Source of the DNA: Rasiella rasia
Lineage (GTDB): Bacteria > Bacteroidota > Bacteroidia > Flavobacteriales > Flavobacteriaceae
DNA length: 64,000 nucleotides
Reading direction: 5' to 3'
NCBI RefSeq assembly: GCF_011044175.1
Contig: NZ_CP049057.1
Coordinates: 2,743,501 to 2,807,500, forward strand
Position numbers and translations under genes: made by a program. Shown here in pieces: positions 18,171 to 27,361 of the stretch. The stretch's first letter is position 1. The number at the start of each line of letters is the position of its first letter. The notes under the pieces were generated by a model, which was not told the DNA's origin, ran no database searches, and worked only from the letters and a program-made list of their open reading frames with translations.

Positions 18171-19892
18171 TTATTTAGGCAAGACCAGTATTTCTACTCT
18201 TCTGTTTTTTGTTCTATTTTCGTTTGAAGTATTGGGTAGTAAGGGCTTACTTTCTCCTCTGCCCACTGTTTTAAACTTAAATTTTTGATTAGGTAAGCTA
18301 GACTTTAAAACGTTAGCTACAGTATTTGCTCTGGCTAAAGAAAGTTTTTTATTTGTGTTATTGTCTCCTACATCATCTGTATGCCCCTCTATAATAATGG
18401 TGCCTTTAGATAGTTGCTGGATGGATGAGACCAATTCTTGAACGGCTTCTTTTCCTCCCGCTTTTAGCTCAGATTTACCAGTGTCGAATAGTACTTTACT
18501 ATCAAGTTGCAATCGTATTGCAGAACCAATACTCGCTATGGCATCTATATCTGCACCGGGTACTCCGCTTCGCTTATCTAAATCTGTTAGACGAACGTAG
18601 TAATACAATTCTCCGTCCTCTACAAAGTCTGCAATGTCCACTTGGGCGGTTCCTCCATTTATTTCACCCACATCAATCCATTGTTCTCCATCTTTTGAAA
18701 TTTCTAACCGAGTTGGCTCTGTTGCTCCTACTTCAAAAATATACAAGTCGGGTCCGTTTACATTAACTAATGCGTTATCTGTAAATTTTACTGTGAGTTG
18801 CCCTTTTAAGCCCAAGCTATAAGCTCCTATCAATACATTTTTGTTATTTTTAAGTGTAGCAAAATTATCTGGCTCTCCTAATGCATAATTGGGATCTTTT
18901 TTTAAACCTGGGTGATTACTAGATATCACCTCATCTGCAAAGGAAAGTTTTCCTAATGGAAGGTAGATTGCTTTTCTTTCTTTAGCTATGTACGTGTGAT
19001 CGCTATCTTCATCAAATAAAAGAGTAGGGTTTAAATCGTTAAATTTTTGTTTTGCTTTTTTAGCACTTTTAGTCAACCTCTTTACTTTATAAAGGGTCTT
19101 TTCTTTAGCGCTAATAATTTCTTTTGCTAGTTGCGGTGTTATATTTATATTTTTTTCTATTGCTACTAGGTCTAAATTTTCATAAAACAATGCCTCTTTT
19201 TCAAAAAAATCAATTGAGTGTATGGGTCTGTATTCTCTTGAAATTTGTAAAACGACACCATATTTTTCTTTAGGATAAACTACACCAGCTCTTTTTTTTG
19301 AAGGAACATTAGTTGTAAACTCTTTATCTAATGATTCTCCATTTAATAGCTTATTAAAATTTGCAACGGTTTTGTCCCAGGGCTGAGGTAAAAACAGGCT
19401 TGCCATATCTGTGCCATTCATGCTTTCTTCAAATGACGCATTAATATCGTTTGCTATTTCATCTGCTAGTGCTTCTTTAAAAAAGTCGCCCAAACCACCA
19501 TTATTTTGACCATTTGAAGTTATATTATCTAGTAAAGCACTTATAGATTCTGTAGCATTTTTATCATTAATTTCGCCACTTTGAAATTTTTCTAACAGTG
19601 CTTTCATTCCAGGGTTTTGACCAGAAGATTTGTTTTCTTCTATCATTTTACTGATTTTTTCCTGGTCTATTCCGGCATCTGGCTCCAGCATTTTTTTTAA
19701 AGCTTCTTTGTGCTCGTTTAGTTTTGGGTCATTACTATTTCCGAAGAAATCATCAATGTTTTTTTGAGCCTTATTGATGTCTTCCTGTCTTTCTGTTGTA
19801 TGCTCAAAATCATTCTTTTTTTTATTAGAATCACAGCTAGTGCACAATATAAAAAGTAAAAAGACAAACGTAATTTTATTGAATGGTTGCAT
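18171..19892 (-). CDS. OmpA-family lipoprotein
   Basis: The protein has 573 residues. The lipoprotein signal ends at LCTSC. An acidic helical region (about 30-160) precedes a central region, then a discoidin-like beta domain (YIFEVGATEPTRLEISKDG, about 395-460) and a C-terminal OmpA peptidoglycan-binding domain (IIIEGHTDDVGDNNTN, LSLARA, NRRVEILVLPK). The start overlaps the end of the upstream repeat-protein gene by 17 bp, so the two are translated from one transcript. The likely role is an envelope protein anchored both by lipid and by peptidoglycan. HTCS 3 begins 153 bp downstream; the gap holds a single TGTAACA half-site at 18090. Confidence 0.85.
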   Translation of the reverse strand: MQPFNKITFVFLLFILCTSCDSNKKKNDFEHTTERQEDINKAQKNIDDFFGNSNDPKLNEHKEALKKMLEPDAGIDQEKISKMIEENKSSGQNPGMKALLEKFQSGEINDKNATESISALLDNITSNGQNNGGLGDFFKEALADEIANDINASFEESMNGTDMASLFLPQPWDKTVANFNKLLNGESLDKEFTTNVPSKKRAGVVYPKEKYGVVLQISREYRPIHSIDFFEKEALFYENLDLVAIEKNINITPQLAKEIISAKEKTLYKVKRLTKSAKKAKQKFNDLNPTLLFDEDSDHTYIAKERKAIYLPLGKLSFADEVISSNHPGLKKDPNYALGEPDNFATLKNNKNVLIGAYSLGLKGQLTVKFTDNALVNVNGPDLYIFEVGATEPTRLEISKDGEQWIDVGEINGGTAQVDIADFVEDGELYYYVRLTDLDKRSGVPGADIDAIASIGSAIRLQLDSKVLFDTGKSELKAGGKEAVQELVSSIQQLSKGTIIIEGHTDDVGDNNTNKKLSLARANTVANVLKSSLPNQKFKFKTVGRGESKPLLPNTSNENRTKNRRVEILVLPK

Positions 19893-21864
19893 AACGTGTT
19901 TTCATAAATTCATAATACATAAAACCTGATTTTCCGTACCAGTTCTCTTCACCAAGCATTGCTTCACACTTGCTTATTTCTTGAAGAATATTATAAAGTC
20001 TTCCATTTAATTCTGTTGCCTTCTTTGCGTAATTTTTTTCAAATCTCTTATATCTGTCCATCACTTTTTTACGTTGCGGAGGCCAACCTACACCAAAACC
20101 TCCTGGCATTCCAGCCATACTATCACCAAAAGCTATTCCCCAGTCGATATCACTTTTAAGGTCTGAAGCAATAACCCGGAGTCTCTCATAATTATACCTT
20201 TCTTCTTCTAGTTCTGCATAGTATTTTTCTAAACACTCGCAACCTTCTTTAGTGCTATCCCTATTACCTTGAAAATTAAATCCTAAAAAGAACCCAAAGT
20301 ATTGTGTATTATTTAATTCTTTAAGTTGTAGGTGAATCATTGCCGTTGGTTTCATAAAATTATTATAGTTAATTACAGAACCATCCTTATCATATACGGG
20401 TAGCGAATGCCTGTTATAATCTCCATTGTAATTAGCATCATAATCTATAGGGTTTCCAACTTTATCATATTTTGGGCGATAACGCTCCCCTTTTAGCGGG
20501 TTTCTTAAATATTCTATGTCGTTACCATTAGCGTCGTGCCGTGGACGTCCCCATTCATCATATTTACCATCCCATTCGTTTGATGGGTATTTTATTTCAT
20601 TACCATCTCTATCGTACCTTGCTCTTCCCCATTTATCGTATTTATCGTCTATAGTTCCTTCTTCGGGATAATTAATTTCATTGCCATTTGAGTCGTGTTT
20701 AGGGCGGCCATGTTCGTCATATTTATTATCATATTCTTCGTCACCTGGATACTTTATATCTTCTCCATTCGCATTTTTCTTTGGTCTAGAATCTTTATTG
20801 TATTTTCCATTCCATTGTCCGTCAGGGTATTCTATTTTTTTATCATTTTTATCTTTTTCTGGCTGGTATTTATCGTCCCATTCTCTTTTGTTCTTTCTTA
20901 ATTCAGACTGCCAATCGTCATTCCCAGATCCATTTTCAGAAGACGAATTATTACTGTTAGTACTATTTCCAGAGTTTGAATTTCCTGGGCTACCACTATT
21001 AAATGGGTCAGATATAGCTTCTAAACAACTACTTGTTAAAGAAGGCTGACCTGCAGGATCTAATTGAATTTCATAATCACTGTCTCTCTCGAAAATGCTC
21101 TCTAAAGCACCGCTATCTATATCGTCTTGAATTTTGTACCCTATTTCTAAAGCAGTCTGTACATTACTAGCAGCACTAGAAACAATACTGAACGCTCCTT
21201 GAGCTGAAACACTAGTACTAAGAAATATGATTACGATTCCTGCGGCTTTTCTACGGCCTAAAAGTAAAACTACAACTAAACCTAAAAGGCCAATAACTAT
21301 GTACAACCATAGGTTGCTCGATTCATTTTCTTGAGTATCTGTTGCGTCCATACTATTAGATTGTTTTTTAGTATCATTTTCAACGAAAAGAGTCGCATTT
21401 CCTTTGCCAATTTCAATAGGCTTACCAGCAATTATAGCGAGGTTAATTATACCGTCTGTTTTTAAATTAACCTTGATACCAAACTCTTTTGCAGTTTTAA
21501 AAGTTTCTGTGACTTTACTGTTCTTAGAAGCTATCGTTTTTGCAATGTTTTTATCATCCCAGCTCCTTTTTGTAAAGCTGACATCAAATTTTTCATCATT
21601 TTCGCCCAATGCCACGACAGTAATGGGTCTTGCGAAATAATCTAACTTTGTTACCGCTATCCTTGACTCTCCTTTGCCTTTAATCTGTAGTACTTCGTGA
21701 ACTCCTTTTTCGCCATCTTCGGGGACAGGTAGCTCTATGCGTGTTACAGGAGCGTCGTCAGAACTAGTGACACTAGGAATTTCGAACTCTTTTTTATTTT
21801 GGGCAAAACCTATACTACCTATAAGTAATATAGAAGAAATAAAAATAATTTGTACAGCTTTCAT
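19876..21864 (-). CDS. Secreted/membrane protein with KYDxxGRPxxDxxGNxIxYP repeats
   Basis: The protein has 662 residues. A signal peptide (ends IGFAQ) is followed by a beta-rich N-domain (25-165) and an Asn/Ser linker. One strong membrane helix lies near 185-200 (LWLYIVIGLLGLVVVLLLG), with a basic flank (GRRKAAG) and a second hydrophobic stretch. After a Ser/Asn/Gly-rich spacer come about six tandem ~26-residue units, each with the core KYDxxGRPxxDxxGNxIxYP (about 325-505). A C-terminal helical domain containing two Cys (GCECLEKYY) follows. The units recall the YD repeats of Rhs/teneurin proteins and the MORN-like WDGKY pattern but match neither cleanly. The gene overlaps the downstream OmpA lipoprotein and follows a lipoprotein gene by 19 bp. 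Its function is unknown. Confidence 0.75.
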   Translation of the reverse strand: MKAVQIIFISSILLIGSIGFAQNKKEFEIPSVTSSDDAPVTRIELPVPEDGEKGVHEVLQIKGKGESRIAVTKLDYFARPITVVALGENDEKFDVSFTKRSWDDKNIAKTIASKNSKVTETFKTAKEFGIKVNLKTDGIINLAIIAGKPIEIGKGNATLFVENDTKKQSNSMDATDTQENESSNLWLYIVIGLLGLVVVLLLGRRKAAGIVIIFLSTSVSAQGAFSIVSSAASNVQTALEIGYKIQDDIDSGALESIFERDSDYEIQLDPAGQPSLTSSCLEAISDPFNSGSPGNSNSGNSTNSNNSSSENGSGNDDWQSELRKNKREWDDKYQPEKDKNDKKIEYPDGQWNGKYNKDSRPKKNANGEDIKYPGDEEYDNKYDEHGRPKHDSNGNEINYPEEGTIDDKYDKWGRARYDRDGNEIKYPSNEWDGKYDEWGRPRHDANGNDIEYLRNPLKGERYRPKYDKVGNPIDYDANYNGDYNRHSLPVYDKDGSVINYNNFMKPTAMIHLQLKELNNTQYFGFFLGFNFQGNRDSTKEGCECLEKYYAELEEERYNYERLRVIASDLKSDIDWGIAFGDSMAGMPGGFGVGWPPQRKKVMDRYKRFEKNYAKKATELNGRLYNILQEISKCEAMLGEENWYGKSGFMYYEFMKTRYATIQ
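20357..20890 (-). repeat. Coding tandem repeat, about six ~78-bp units
   Basis: The segment encodes the ~26-residue units of the 662-residue protein. Cores read KYDEHGRPKHDSNGNEI, KYDKWGRARYDRDGNEI and KYDEWGRPRHDANGNDI. Edge units are more degenerate (KYNKDSRPKKNANGEDI, DYNRHSLPVYDKDGSVI). Confidence 0.75.
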
Positions 21865-21883
21865 AGTACTGGTCGTTGGTGGT

Positions 21884-22510
21884 CTATTTATTGAATAACT
21901 CTTTAAGTTGTGCTTGCGGGTCTTCGATTTTTATGTCTTTCATTTGAAAATCGGTAACTTTAGCAAGAAGGTATTTTTCGGGATCAATTTTATCTTCCAT
22001 CAAGGTGAATTTATTGCCTACTATCTTGCCTGTTGCACTACCAGAACCACTAATAATATTATCCTTGACAACAAAATTAAAATCTTCTGTAACAGCCTCG
22101 TTCTCTGATGTTTTAGTGTATAAGTAACTTGCATAAATAGGCTTACCTTCATTATTTTTAATCTCTGCTTTAAAGCTTAAGCTGCTTAACTTTAAGCTGT
22201 TTGCATCAATAATTAGAGAGAGAGTTTTTTTGCCAGATTGTGCATCTTTCTCTTTAATAAATAGTAGTCTATAATTTAAACTATCCTTATTTCGATTACG
22301 TTTGGTAATCATTGTTGACGATCGGTCGTAATACCAGTCTTCTCCGTTTATTTTACAGAGATAGGTCTTGTCGTCTTTAATAGATTCTTCTTTTTTAGTT
22401 GTTGAACTAACTTTTGATTCCTGTTTTACATTTTCTTCTGTTTTTTTGCCCGCATTATCGCAGGAAATTAACAATAGAATTAGTGTAATAGATGTAATAA
22501 AGTTTCTCAT
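21884..22510 (-). CDS. Predicted lipoprotein, function unknown
   Basis: The protein has 208 residues from the ATG at 22510, chosen because it directly opens a lipoprotein signal (MRNFITSITLILLLISC; lipobox LISC). A longer frame from 22567 would put 19 polar residues in front. A Lys/Glu/Ser-rich linker is followed by a beta-rich domain (about 50-200) with the pattern of small calycin-like Bacteroidota lipoproteins (CKINGEDWYYDRSS, a late SGSGSATGKIVG). It is the first gene of the operon continuing with the repeat protein and the OmpA lipoprotein. Site F lies about 200 bp upstream. Confidence 0.75.
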   Translation of the reverse strand: MRNFITSITLILLLISCDNAGKKTEENVKQESKVSSTTKKEESIKDDKTYLCKINGEDWYYDRSSTMITKRNRNKDSLNYRLLFIKEKDAQSGKKTLSLIIDANSLKLSSLSFKAEIKNNEGKPIYASYLYTKTSENEAVTEDFNFVVKDNIISGSGSATGKIVGNKFTLMEDKIDPEKYLLAKVTDFQMKDIKIEDPQAQLKELFNK

Positions 22511-22567
22511 TATTTTGTTTTTACCCAAGATGATTTGGGACAATTCAGTTTTAACAAAGGACACCAT

Positions 22568-22977
22568 TTTGGTTTATTAGCTATTTACTTTAGTGTTTTA
22601 AACACCTAGCACCATAGATGAATAGTTGTTGAAGCGATTTATACTTAAATTGATTTATTTTCTGAAAATAAAATTAGTTCTATATGTGAAGACCAAGTAT
22701 GACACATGTAACAAATCGTCTGAAATATGTAACATTACGTAGCTCTTGAAGTGATGTGTCATTTTAAGTGCCTAAAAATCTAGTAGAATGATTTTTTTTT
22801 GAAGTAGATTTGAATATTTCCTATGAAAATTCAAAAGAAGGCAATGTGGTTGTTACCAACCAAAATTAAAAGGGAGGTTTACAATTTTTTCTATTGGAAA
22901 AGAGCATTTTTTAGTTAGTAAGACAATCAACTTTGTTGGCTGGTAAAGTGGGCTTGCAAACTATTATTAATATAGTT
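22568..22977. other. Gene-free stretch carrying site F
   Basis: This AT-rich 410-bp gap holds the paired boxes at 22707-22734 and an ATGACACAT/ATGTGTCAT inverted pair (22699-22707 and 22754-22762). A 31-codon plus-strand frame starting at 22823 has no recognisable features. No RNA gene is seen. Confidence 0.5.
22698..22734 (-). promoter_or_regulatory. Operator-like 21-bp direct repeat (site F)
   Basis: TATGACACA is followed directly by TGTAACA (22707-22713), and a second TGTAACA lies at 22728-22734, exactly 21 bp later. It has the same arrangement as site C, including the TATGACACA prefix. The site precedes the lipoprotein/repeat-protein/OmpA operon, about 200 bp before its first start codon. 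Confidence 0.65.
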
Positions 22978-25419
22978 TTAAAATTGATATAATATTATTT
23001 CCTTATCACTTCCCTGGGTTAATATCAAATTTTTTGCGCCAGTATTGATTAAAATACTATTCGAACTACCAAAAACAGGAAAACCATTAACTATACTACC
23101 ATCCTTTTGTACAACGTACACCTTTTTTTCTTGAGTTTCTGTAACCGTAATGTAGGTTTTACGGTTCACAATGTAAATTTTTGGTGCCGTATAAATCCCA
23201 AAAGGAAGTTCGGTTAATTTTCCATTTATACGAAGCAGATTATCATCTAACGTTACTTTCGTGTTTCCCTTCGTAATAAAATGGTAGTTGCTAGAGACGT
23301 CAAGCGAAGTGGTAGTTACTTGGCCTCGGGTGTTAATACTCTTCTTTTTATTATCACTTGTAATAACTACAAAGTTGCTTTGTTCTCTTTCAATTGTATT
23401 TTCTGAAAATTTAAAAGTTTCTTTTACAGGTACTCGTATTTTACCCGTGCGACTTAATATATTAAGACTTCCGTTTTCTTCGGCAATAAGCACATAGTCT
23501 TTATTTCCCATTCTAATGTGGCTAGGTGCTAAAACAATACTAGATTTCGACTTCTTAAATGTAAACCCTTTAACAATCTTTGCATTGCTATCATACATTA
23601 AGACCTCTTTGTCTTGAACAATTACAAACCTATATTTACGGTTATTATCATAATCAAAAACGGCTAAAGGTTGCGTAATATCATCTCTAAATGAAACTGG
23701 AAATCCAGAAACATCTTTTCCATTTCGGTCTAAAACATACCATTTGTTCTTTGTGGCAAAGGTAATTTGCTTTTTACCATTTCTTAAAATGTCAATTTCA
23801 TGAATCTCCCCCATGATAGGGTCTTCTAATTTTTTAGTCCAAGCTGTTTTGCCTGTTTCAGTGAGTACGTAGAGGGTGTTGCTAATATCTTGAACAGCTA
23901 CATATTTTCTGCCAGTGCGGTAATTGGTAAAAAATTGAGGGGTATTGAGAAGCGTATTAGGTAAAGTTTTGTTGAAGACTTCTGTAACTGTACCAGCCGC
24001 ATTAGTTGTGGTCCCACTAGACTCTAAACATGCAAAATGTACATGAGCAAAATCTCTGTCAAAGCTATACTGCAATAATCCTAAAGAAATGTCACCAGTG
24101 CCGCTCGAGGGCTGTTGTTCTTGTTTTTTAGAGCGTTCTAGTTGCTGTGCTACATAAGGTACGCCTGTATTCATACCATAGATTAACAAAGAAGATGCGT
24201 TACTAATATAGGTAGCACTTTTTTGAAATGACGCATCGTTATTTAAACAGGCATTATTTTTATAACTCGAGATGATGTTTTCGGCCACTTCAGTATTTTG
24301 AGCAAAAACGAAGAAACGTTCCAACTGAAATGCAACCGATACAGAATCGGTTTGTATAAATGGAGAAAGTGTATTTTTAAACAATGCTCCTTTATCGAAT
24401 GTAAATAGCGACACCTCTCTATAGGTGTTGGCTTCACTAAGCATTGGTGCCAATGCCTCTTGTGTTACAGTTGCATCAATGCTTTTTAATACAACTGCGT
24501 TTCCTTGCGGCAGCATAAGCTCTCCAATCTCATTGGTACCACTTAAAAGTTCTAGAGGTGCTTCGGAAATTTTAGTGCCATTGTACTTTTCGAGACGTTC
24601 TACGAACAATGATGCATCACTTAAAGTGAACGATAAAGCTTGTGTTGCACTTTTTGGCAGTACATTCTCTAAATCGTTTTGCTGCGGAATTTGACCCTTA
24701 AAAACGCCCAATAGCTGCGGTACACTATCCTGAACCAGTGCAACACCAGAGGCAATTACTCCATTGGGAGTAAGGGCTACATCCAACGATTGGTAGGCCG
24801 CTAGCTTGTGCTCATTGTTAGAACTAAATTGATGCCATGGCTCTTTAACAATGGAGGTTACATCGTCATTTTTTAAAACAGTTAATGCTTTTTTATAGTA
24901 ATTGTTGGTAACCTTTTCCTGCTTAAGGAGTTGTTCTAATTGTTGTTGAGAGGTACTAACAATAAATACACTGTCTTTAGCTGCTGTAAAGAAAAGTGTG
25001 TTGTCTAACGTAATTCGCTCAACCGAAATTCCATCATAGGTAAGTGTTTCTACCTGTTTGTTAAGGGTAGAATCTATTTTTAAGATACCAGCACTTTCTC
25101 GTGTAGCAATGGCGTAATCTAAAACACTATCGTTGCGCTGCGTTACACTTAAAATACTAGCTCCTTCAGGATTTAAGTAGTCTAGAAAAGAATTTTTTTC
25201 TGTAAATGCTCTATAACCTACACCCGCTTTAAAATATTCCGCCAACGGATTGCTTTGTACTTCCTGCTTTAAATTTTTTAGGTTCGAAATTTTAAGTACA
25301 GCGATAGCATCTTGTGCAACATAATTTGTTAAGTCGCTTTGTGTGGTTTTTTCGATCTCACACGCGGTAAGTAGAAGTATTCCACAACACAGTAAGATAA
25401 ATTTTTTCAGTGATGCCAT
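22978..25419 (-). CDS. Large lipoprotein with C-terminal beta-propeller-like repeats
   Basis: The protein has 813 residues from the ATG at 25419, which opens the lipoprotein signal MASLKKFILLCCGILLLTAC. The first ~500 residues are a mixed domain of unknown type (YVAQDAIAVLKISNLKNLK and similar). From about residue 500 there are repeats resembling PQQ/WD-type blades (KYVAVQDISNTLYVLTETGK, TFATKNKWYVLDRNGKDVSG, KEVLMYDSNAKIVKGFTF, YVVQKDGSIVNGFPVFG). Such proteins are common flavobacterial envelope lipoproteins near rnhB, but their function is not known to me. It lies 78 bp downstream of a LytTR regulator gene. Confidence 0.75.
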   Translation of the reverse strand: MASLKKFILLCCGILLLTACEIEKTTQSDLTNYVAQDAIAVLKISNLKNLKQEVQSNPLAEYFKAGVGYRAFTEKNSFLDYLNPEGASILSVTQRNDSVLDYAIATRESAGILKIDSTLNKQVETLTYDGISVERITLDNTLFFTAAKDSVFIVSTSQQQLEQLLKQEKVTNNYYKKALTVLKNDDVTSIVKEPWHQFSSNNEHKLAAYQSLDVALTPNGVIASGVALVQDSVPQLLGVFKGQIPQQNDLENVLPKSATQALSFTLSDASLFVERLEKYNGTKISEAPLELLSGTNEIGELMLPQGNAVVLKSIDATVTQEALAPMLSEANTYREVSLFTFDKGALFKNTLSPFIQTDSVSVAFQLERFFVFAQNTEVAENIISSYKNNACLNNDASFQKSATYISNASSLLIYGMNTGVPYVAQQLERSKKQEQQPSSGTGDISLGLLQYSFDRDFAHVHFACLESSGTTTNAAGTVTEVFNKTLPNTLLNTPQFFTNYRTGRKYVAVQDISNTLYVLTETGKTAWTKKLEDPIMGEIHEIDILRNGKKQITFATKNKWYVLDRNGKDVSGFPVSFRDDITQPLAVFDYDNNRKYRFVIVQDKEVLMYDSNAKIVKGFTFKKSKSSIVLAPSHIRMGNKDYVLIAEENGSLNILSRTGKIRVPVKETFKFSENTIEREQSNFVVITSDNKKKSINTRGQVTTTSLDVSSNYHFITKGNTKVTLDDNLLRINGKLTELPFGIYTAPKIYIVNRKTYITVTETQEKKVYVVQKDGSIVNGFPVFGSSNSILINTGAKNLILTQGSDKEIILYQF

Positions 25420-25497
25420 TCTTACAAAAATAGTAAGTAAATAGCCCCTTTTAAAGCGCAAATCAAAAGTTTATTGACGGGTTTTCAACAACGCCAA

Positions 25498-25926
25498 TTA
25501 TAGATCAAGCCATTCTTTAAATTCGCCGTTTTTTGCACGGCTTACTAAGTGCTGACTTTTATCCGCAAGGGTTACTTTTATTCTACTTTTAGAAACCACC
25601 AATAGTTCAATGATGCTATTTATATGTAGTAATACCTTTCGGTTAATTCTAAAATAGTACTTCGGGTGTACTTGCTTTTCAATTTGATCTAAACTAAGTT
25701 GAATAAAAATACGCTTAGAATTTTGTGTTATGAGTAGGGTAGTACTTTCTTCTACCACTATATAGGAAACTTCCTTTACTGATATTGTATATAATTTATT
25801 ATGAAGACGCCCCAAAAACCGAAGCCTATATTGGGTATGTAGTGCAGGTTCTTGAATATCTTTAACAATATTCAAATGAGGGTGTAAAGGAGTACTTTTA
25901 GAATCTGATAAAATGGGCTTAATCAT
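25498..25926 (-). CDS. LytTR-domain transcriptional regulator without receiver
   Basis: The protein has 142 residues. The last ~100 form a LytTR DNA-binding domain (ISVKEVSYIVVEESTTLLIT, then YYFRINRKVLLHINSIIELL and LVSRAKNGEFKEWLDL). In the family the R-x-N-R-K segment contributes to DNA contact. The first ~45 residues are not a response-regulator receiver, so the protein cannot be activated by aspartate phosphorylation in the usual way. It has its own ATG and is transcribed toward the beta-propeller lipoprotein. Its target genes are not evident from the sequence. Confidence 0.85.
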   Translation of the reverse strand: MIKPILSDSKSTPLHPHLNIVKDIQEPALHTQYRLRFLGRLHNKLYTISVKEVSYIVVEESTTLLITQNSKRIFIQLSLDQIEKQVHPKYYFRINRKVLLHINSIIELLVVSKSRIKVTLADKSQHLVSRAKNGEFKEWLDL

Positions 25927-25981
25927 GTTTTAAAAGTACCCCCTGCTTTTGTTGTAAACAACTAAACCTGCATAACCATAA

Positions 25982-27361
25982 TTATTGTTTTATCAATTTT
26001 AAAGTGGCACGTTTACCTCTAGGCGTTTCTACAACCACCAATCCCGTTGAATCAATTTTCATTGGAATTGTTTGTACGCCCTGTGAAATAGGAATATCCT
26101 TACGAATCATTTTAGACTGCCCTAGCAGTGTATAAAACCATATGGTAACAAAGGTAGTTTCAGAAGATTCTATTCGAATACCCTCATTGTTATAGGGGTT
26201 TGGCGCTGTAATTTTAGTTATAATAGAAGTGTCTATTTCGGTAATAGACAAGACTTCTTTTGCTCCAGCACCGCCATAAGCGCCAATGTCGTTTCTAAGG
26301 GTCCCCATAGATGGAAAAAGTGCATTACCTAGGTTGTCTGGATCTTCAAGATCATTAAAAGACGCTGCTGGATTTCCGGCATCAATACATGCCGATGAAG
26401 GAAGTAAATAATAATTATTTGTATCTATAAAGCCCGGATCTTCATCAATATTGCCTTCTTCGCTGCCCGCTCCGCTAAAACCATCTTCAATATTGCAGTA
26501 GGTAGTTTCGGCATCACCTCCAAACCTTTTATAGATTTGATTAGCGCCAACATCAGCCTCATTTCCGAAGATTATACAGTTTTTAATAATGGTGGTAGTT
26601 CCTGTAGAAATAATTCCGCCACCCCTGTCACCTGAATAGTTTCCAACAATGGTGTTGTTTTCTAATGTAATTGGCTCCCAGTCTACATAAATGCCACCGC
26701 CACCATTAAATGAACCTGTTGCAACGTTATTGGCGATAATGTTATTTTTTAGTACTGCTCCTTCACAATAGGCAATCATAATGCCGCCAGCATAACCACC
26801 CATATTATCTTTAATGATATTATTTTCAATTACAGGAATACCAAAACCCATTCTAATTCCACCGCCTCCAGCTCCAGCTACTCCAGCCTCTGCAATGGCT
26901 TGGTTGTTTCGAATAATATTGTAAACAATCGTAGGGCTTGCTTGGTTAATGAGAATGCCTCCTCCAGTTCTAAAATAAAGATCCTCCACGGCGTTATACG
27001 TTTTGGTACCTGTACCTCCTGTAATAGTAAACCCTTTTAAGATGGAGTCTTCATTCTCGTTGGTGACAAAACTAACGCAACTCCCAAATTCTGGATCGGC
27101 AGCCTGACTTCCGTCAATGATAGTGCTTGAAATATCTATTGGATTCTGACTGATATGAAAGTTACTAGTTACCGTAATAGCCTTTCCTAAAAAATTGATA
27201 TTCTCTGTATAGGTGCCGGGCGATACTAAAATAACATCGCCCGAAGAGGCTGCGTCTATAGCGGCTTGAATGGTGCTATACTGTGAAGGCACCAATAAAT
27301 CTGCTGCAATTCCTGTCTGGACTATGGCAATAAACATGCATAGTGTAATAATCTTTTTCAT
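25982..27361 (-). CDS. Right-handed beta-helix secreted protein
   Basis: The protein has 459 residues from the ATG at 27361 (a TTG at 27370 is an alternative). The signal peptide ends VQTGIAA. It is followed by the opening typical of parallel beta-helix repeat proteins (LLVPSQYSTIQAAIDAASSG, then LVSPGTYTENI) and by successive helix rungs rich in NNII and GGG turns (NPTIV-type and ENNIIKDNMGG). The C-terminus (APNPYNNEGIRI to TLKLIKQ) has the layout of a T9SS type A sorting domain, though its strands are divergent. Beta-helix proteins of this type often act on or bind polysaccharides, but no catalytic residues can be assigned. It is predicted to be secreted through the T9SS. Confidence 0.82.
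   Translation of the reverse strand: MKKIITLCMFIAIVQTGIAADLLVPSQYSTIQAAIDAASSGDVILVSPGTYTENINFLGKAITVTSNFHISQNPIDISSTIIDGSQAADPEFGSCVSFVTNENEDSILKGFTITGGTGTKTYNAVEDLYFRTGGGILINQASPTIVYNIIRNNQAIAEAGVAGAGGGGIRMGFGIPVIENNIIKDNMGGYAGGIMIAYCEGAVLKNNIIANNVATGSFNGGGGIYVDWEPITLENNTIVGNYSGDRGGGIISTGTTTIIKNCIIFGNEADVGANQIYKRFGGDAETTYCNIEDGFSGAGSEEGNIDEDPGFIDTNNYYLLPSSACIDAGNPAASFNDLEDPDNLGNALFPSMGTLRNDIGAYGGAGAKEVLSITEIDTSIITKITAPNPYNNEGIRIESSETTFVTIWFYTLLGQSKMIRKDIPISQGVQTIPMKIDSTGLVVVETPRGKRATLKLIKQ

Noticed and set aside
20681-21049. Plus-strand frame opposite the repeat protein
   Set aside because: Hydrophobic Phe/Ser/Leu-rich shadow of the Lys/Glu/Asp-rich repeat region on the other strand.
22823-22918. 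31-codon plus-strand frame (begins MKIQKKAMWLLP)
   Set aside because: It is short, lies in an AT-rich gap, has no paralogue in the window and no recognisable motif.
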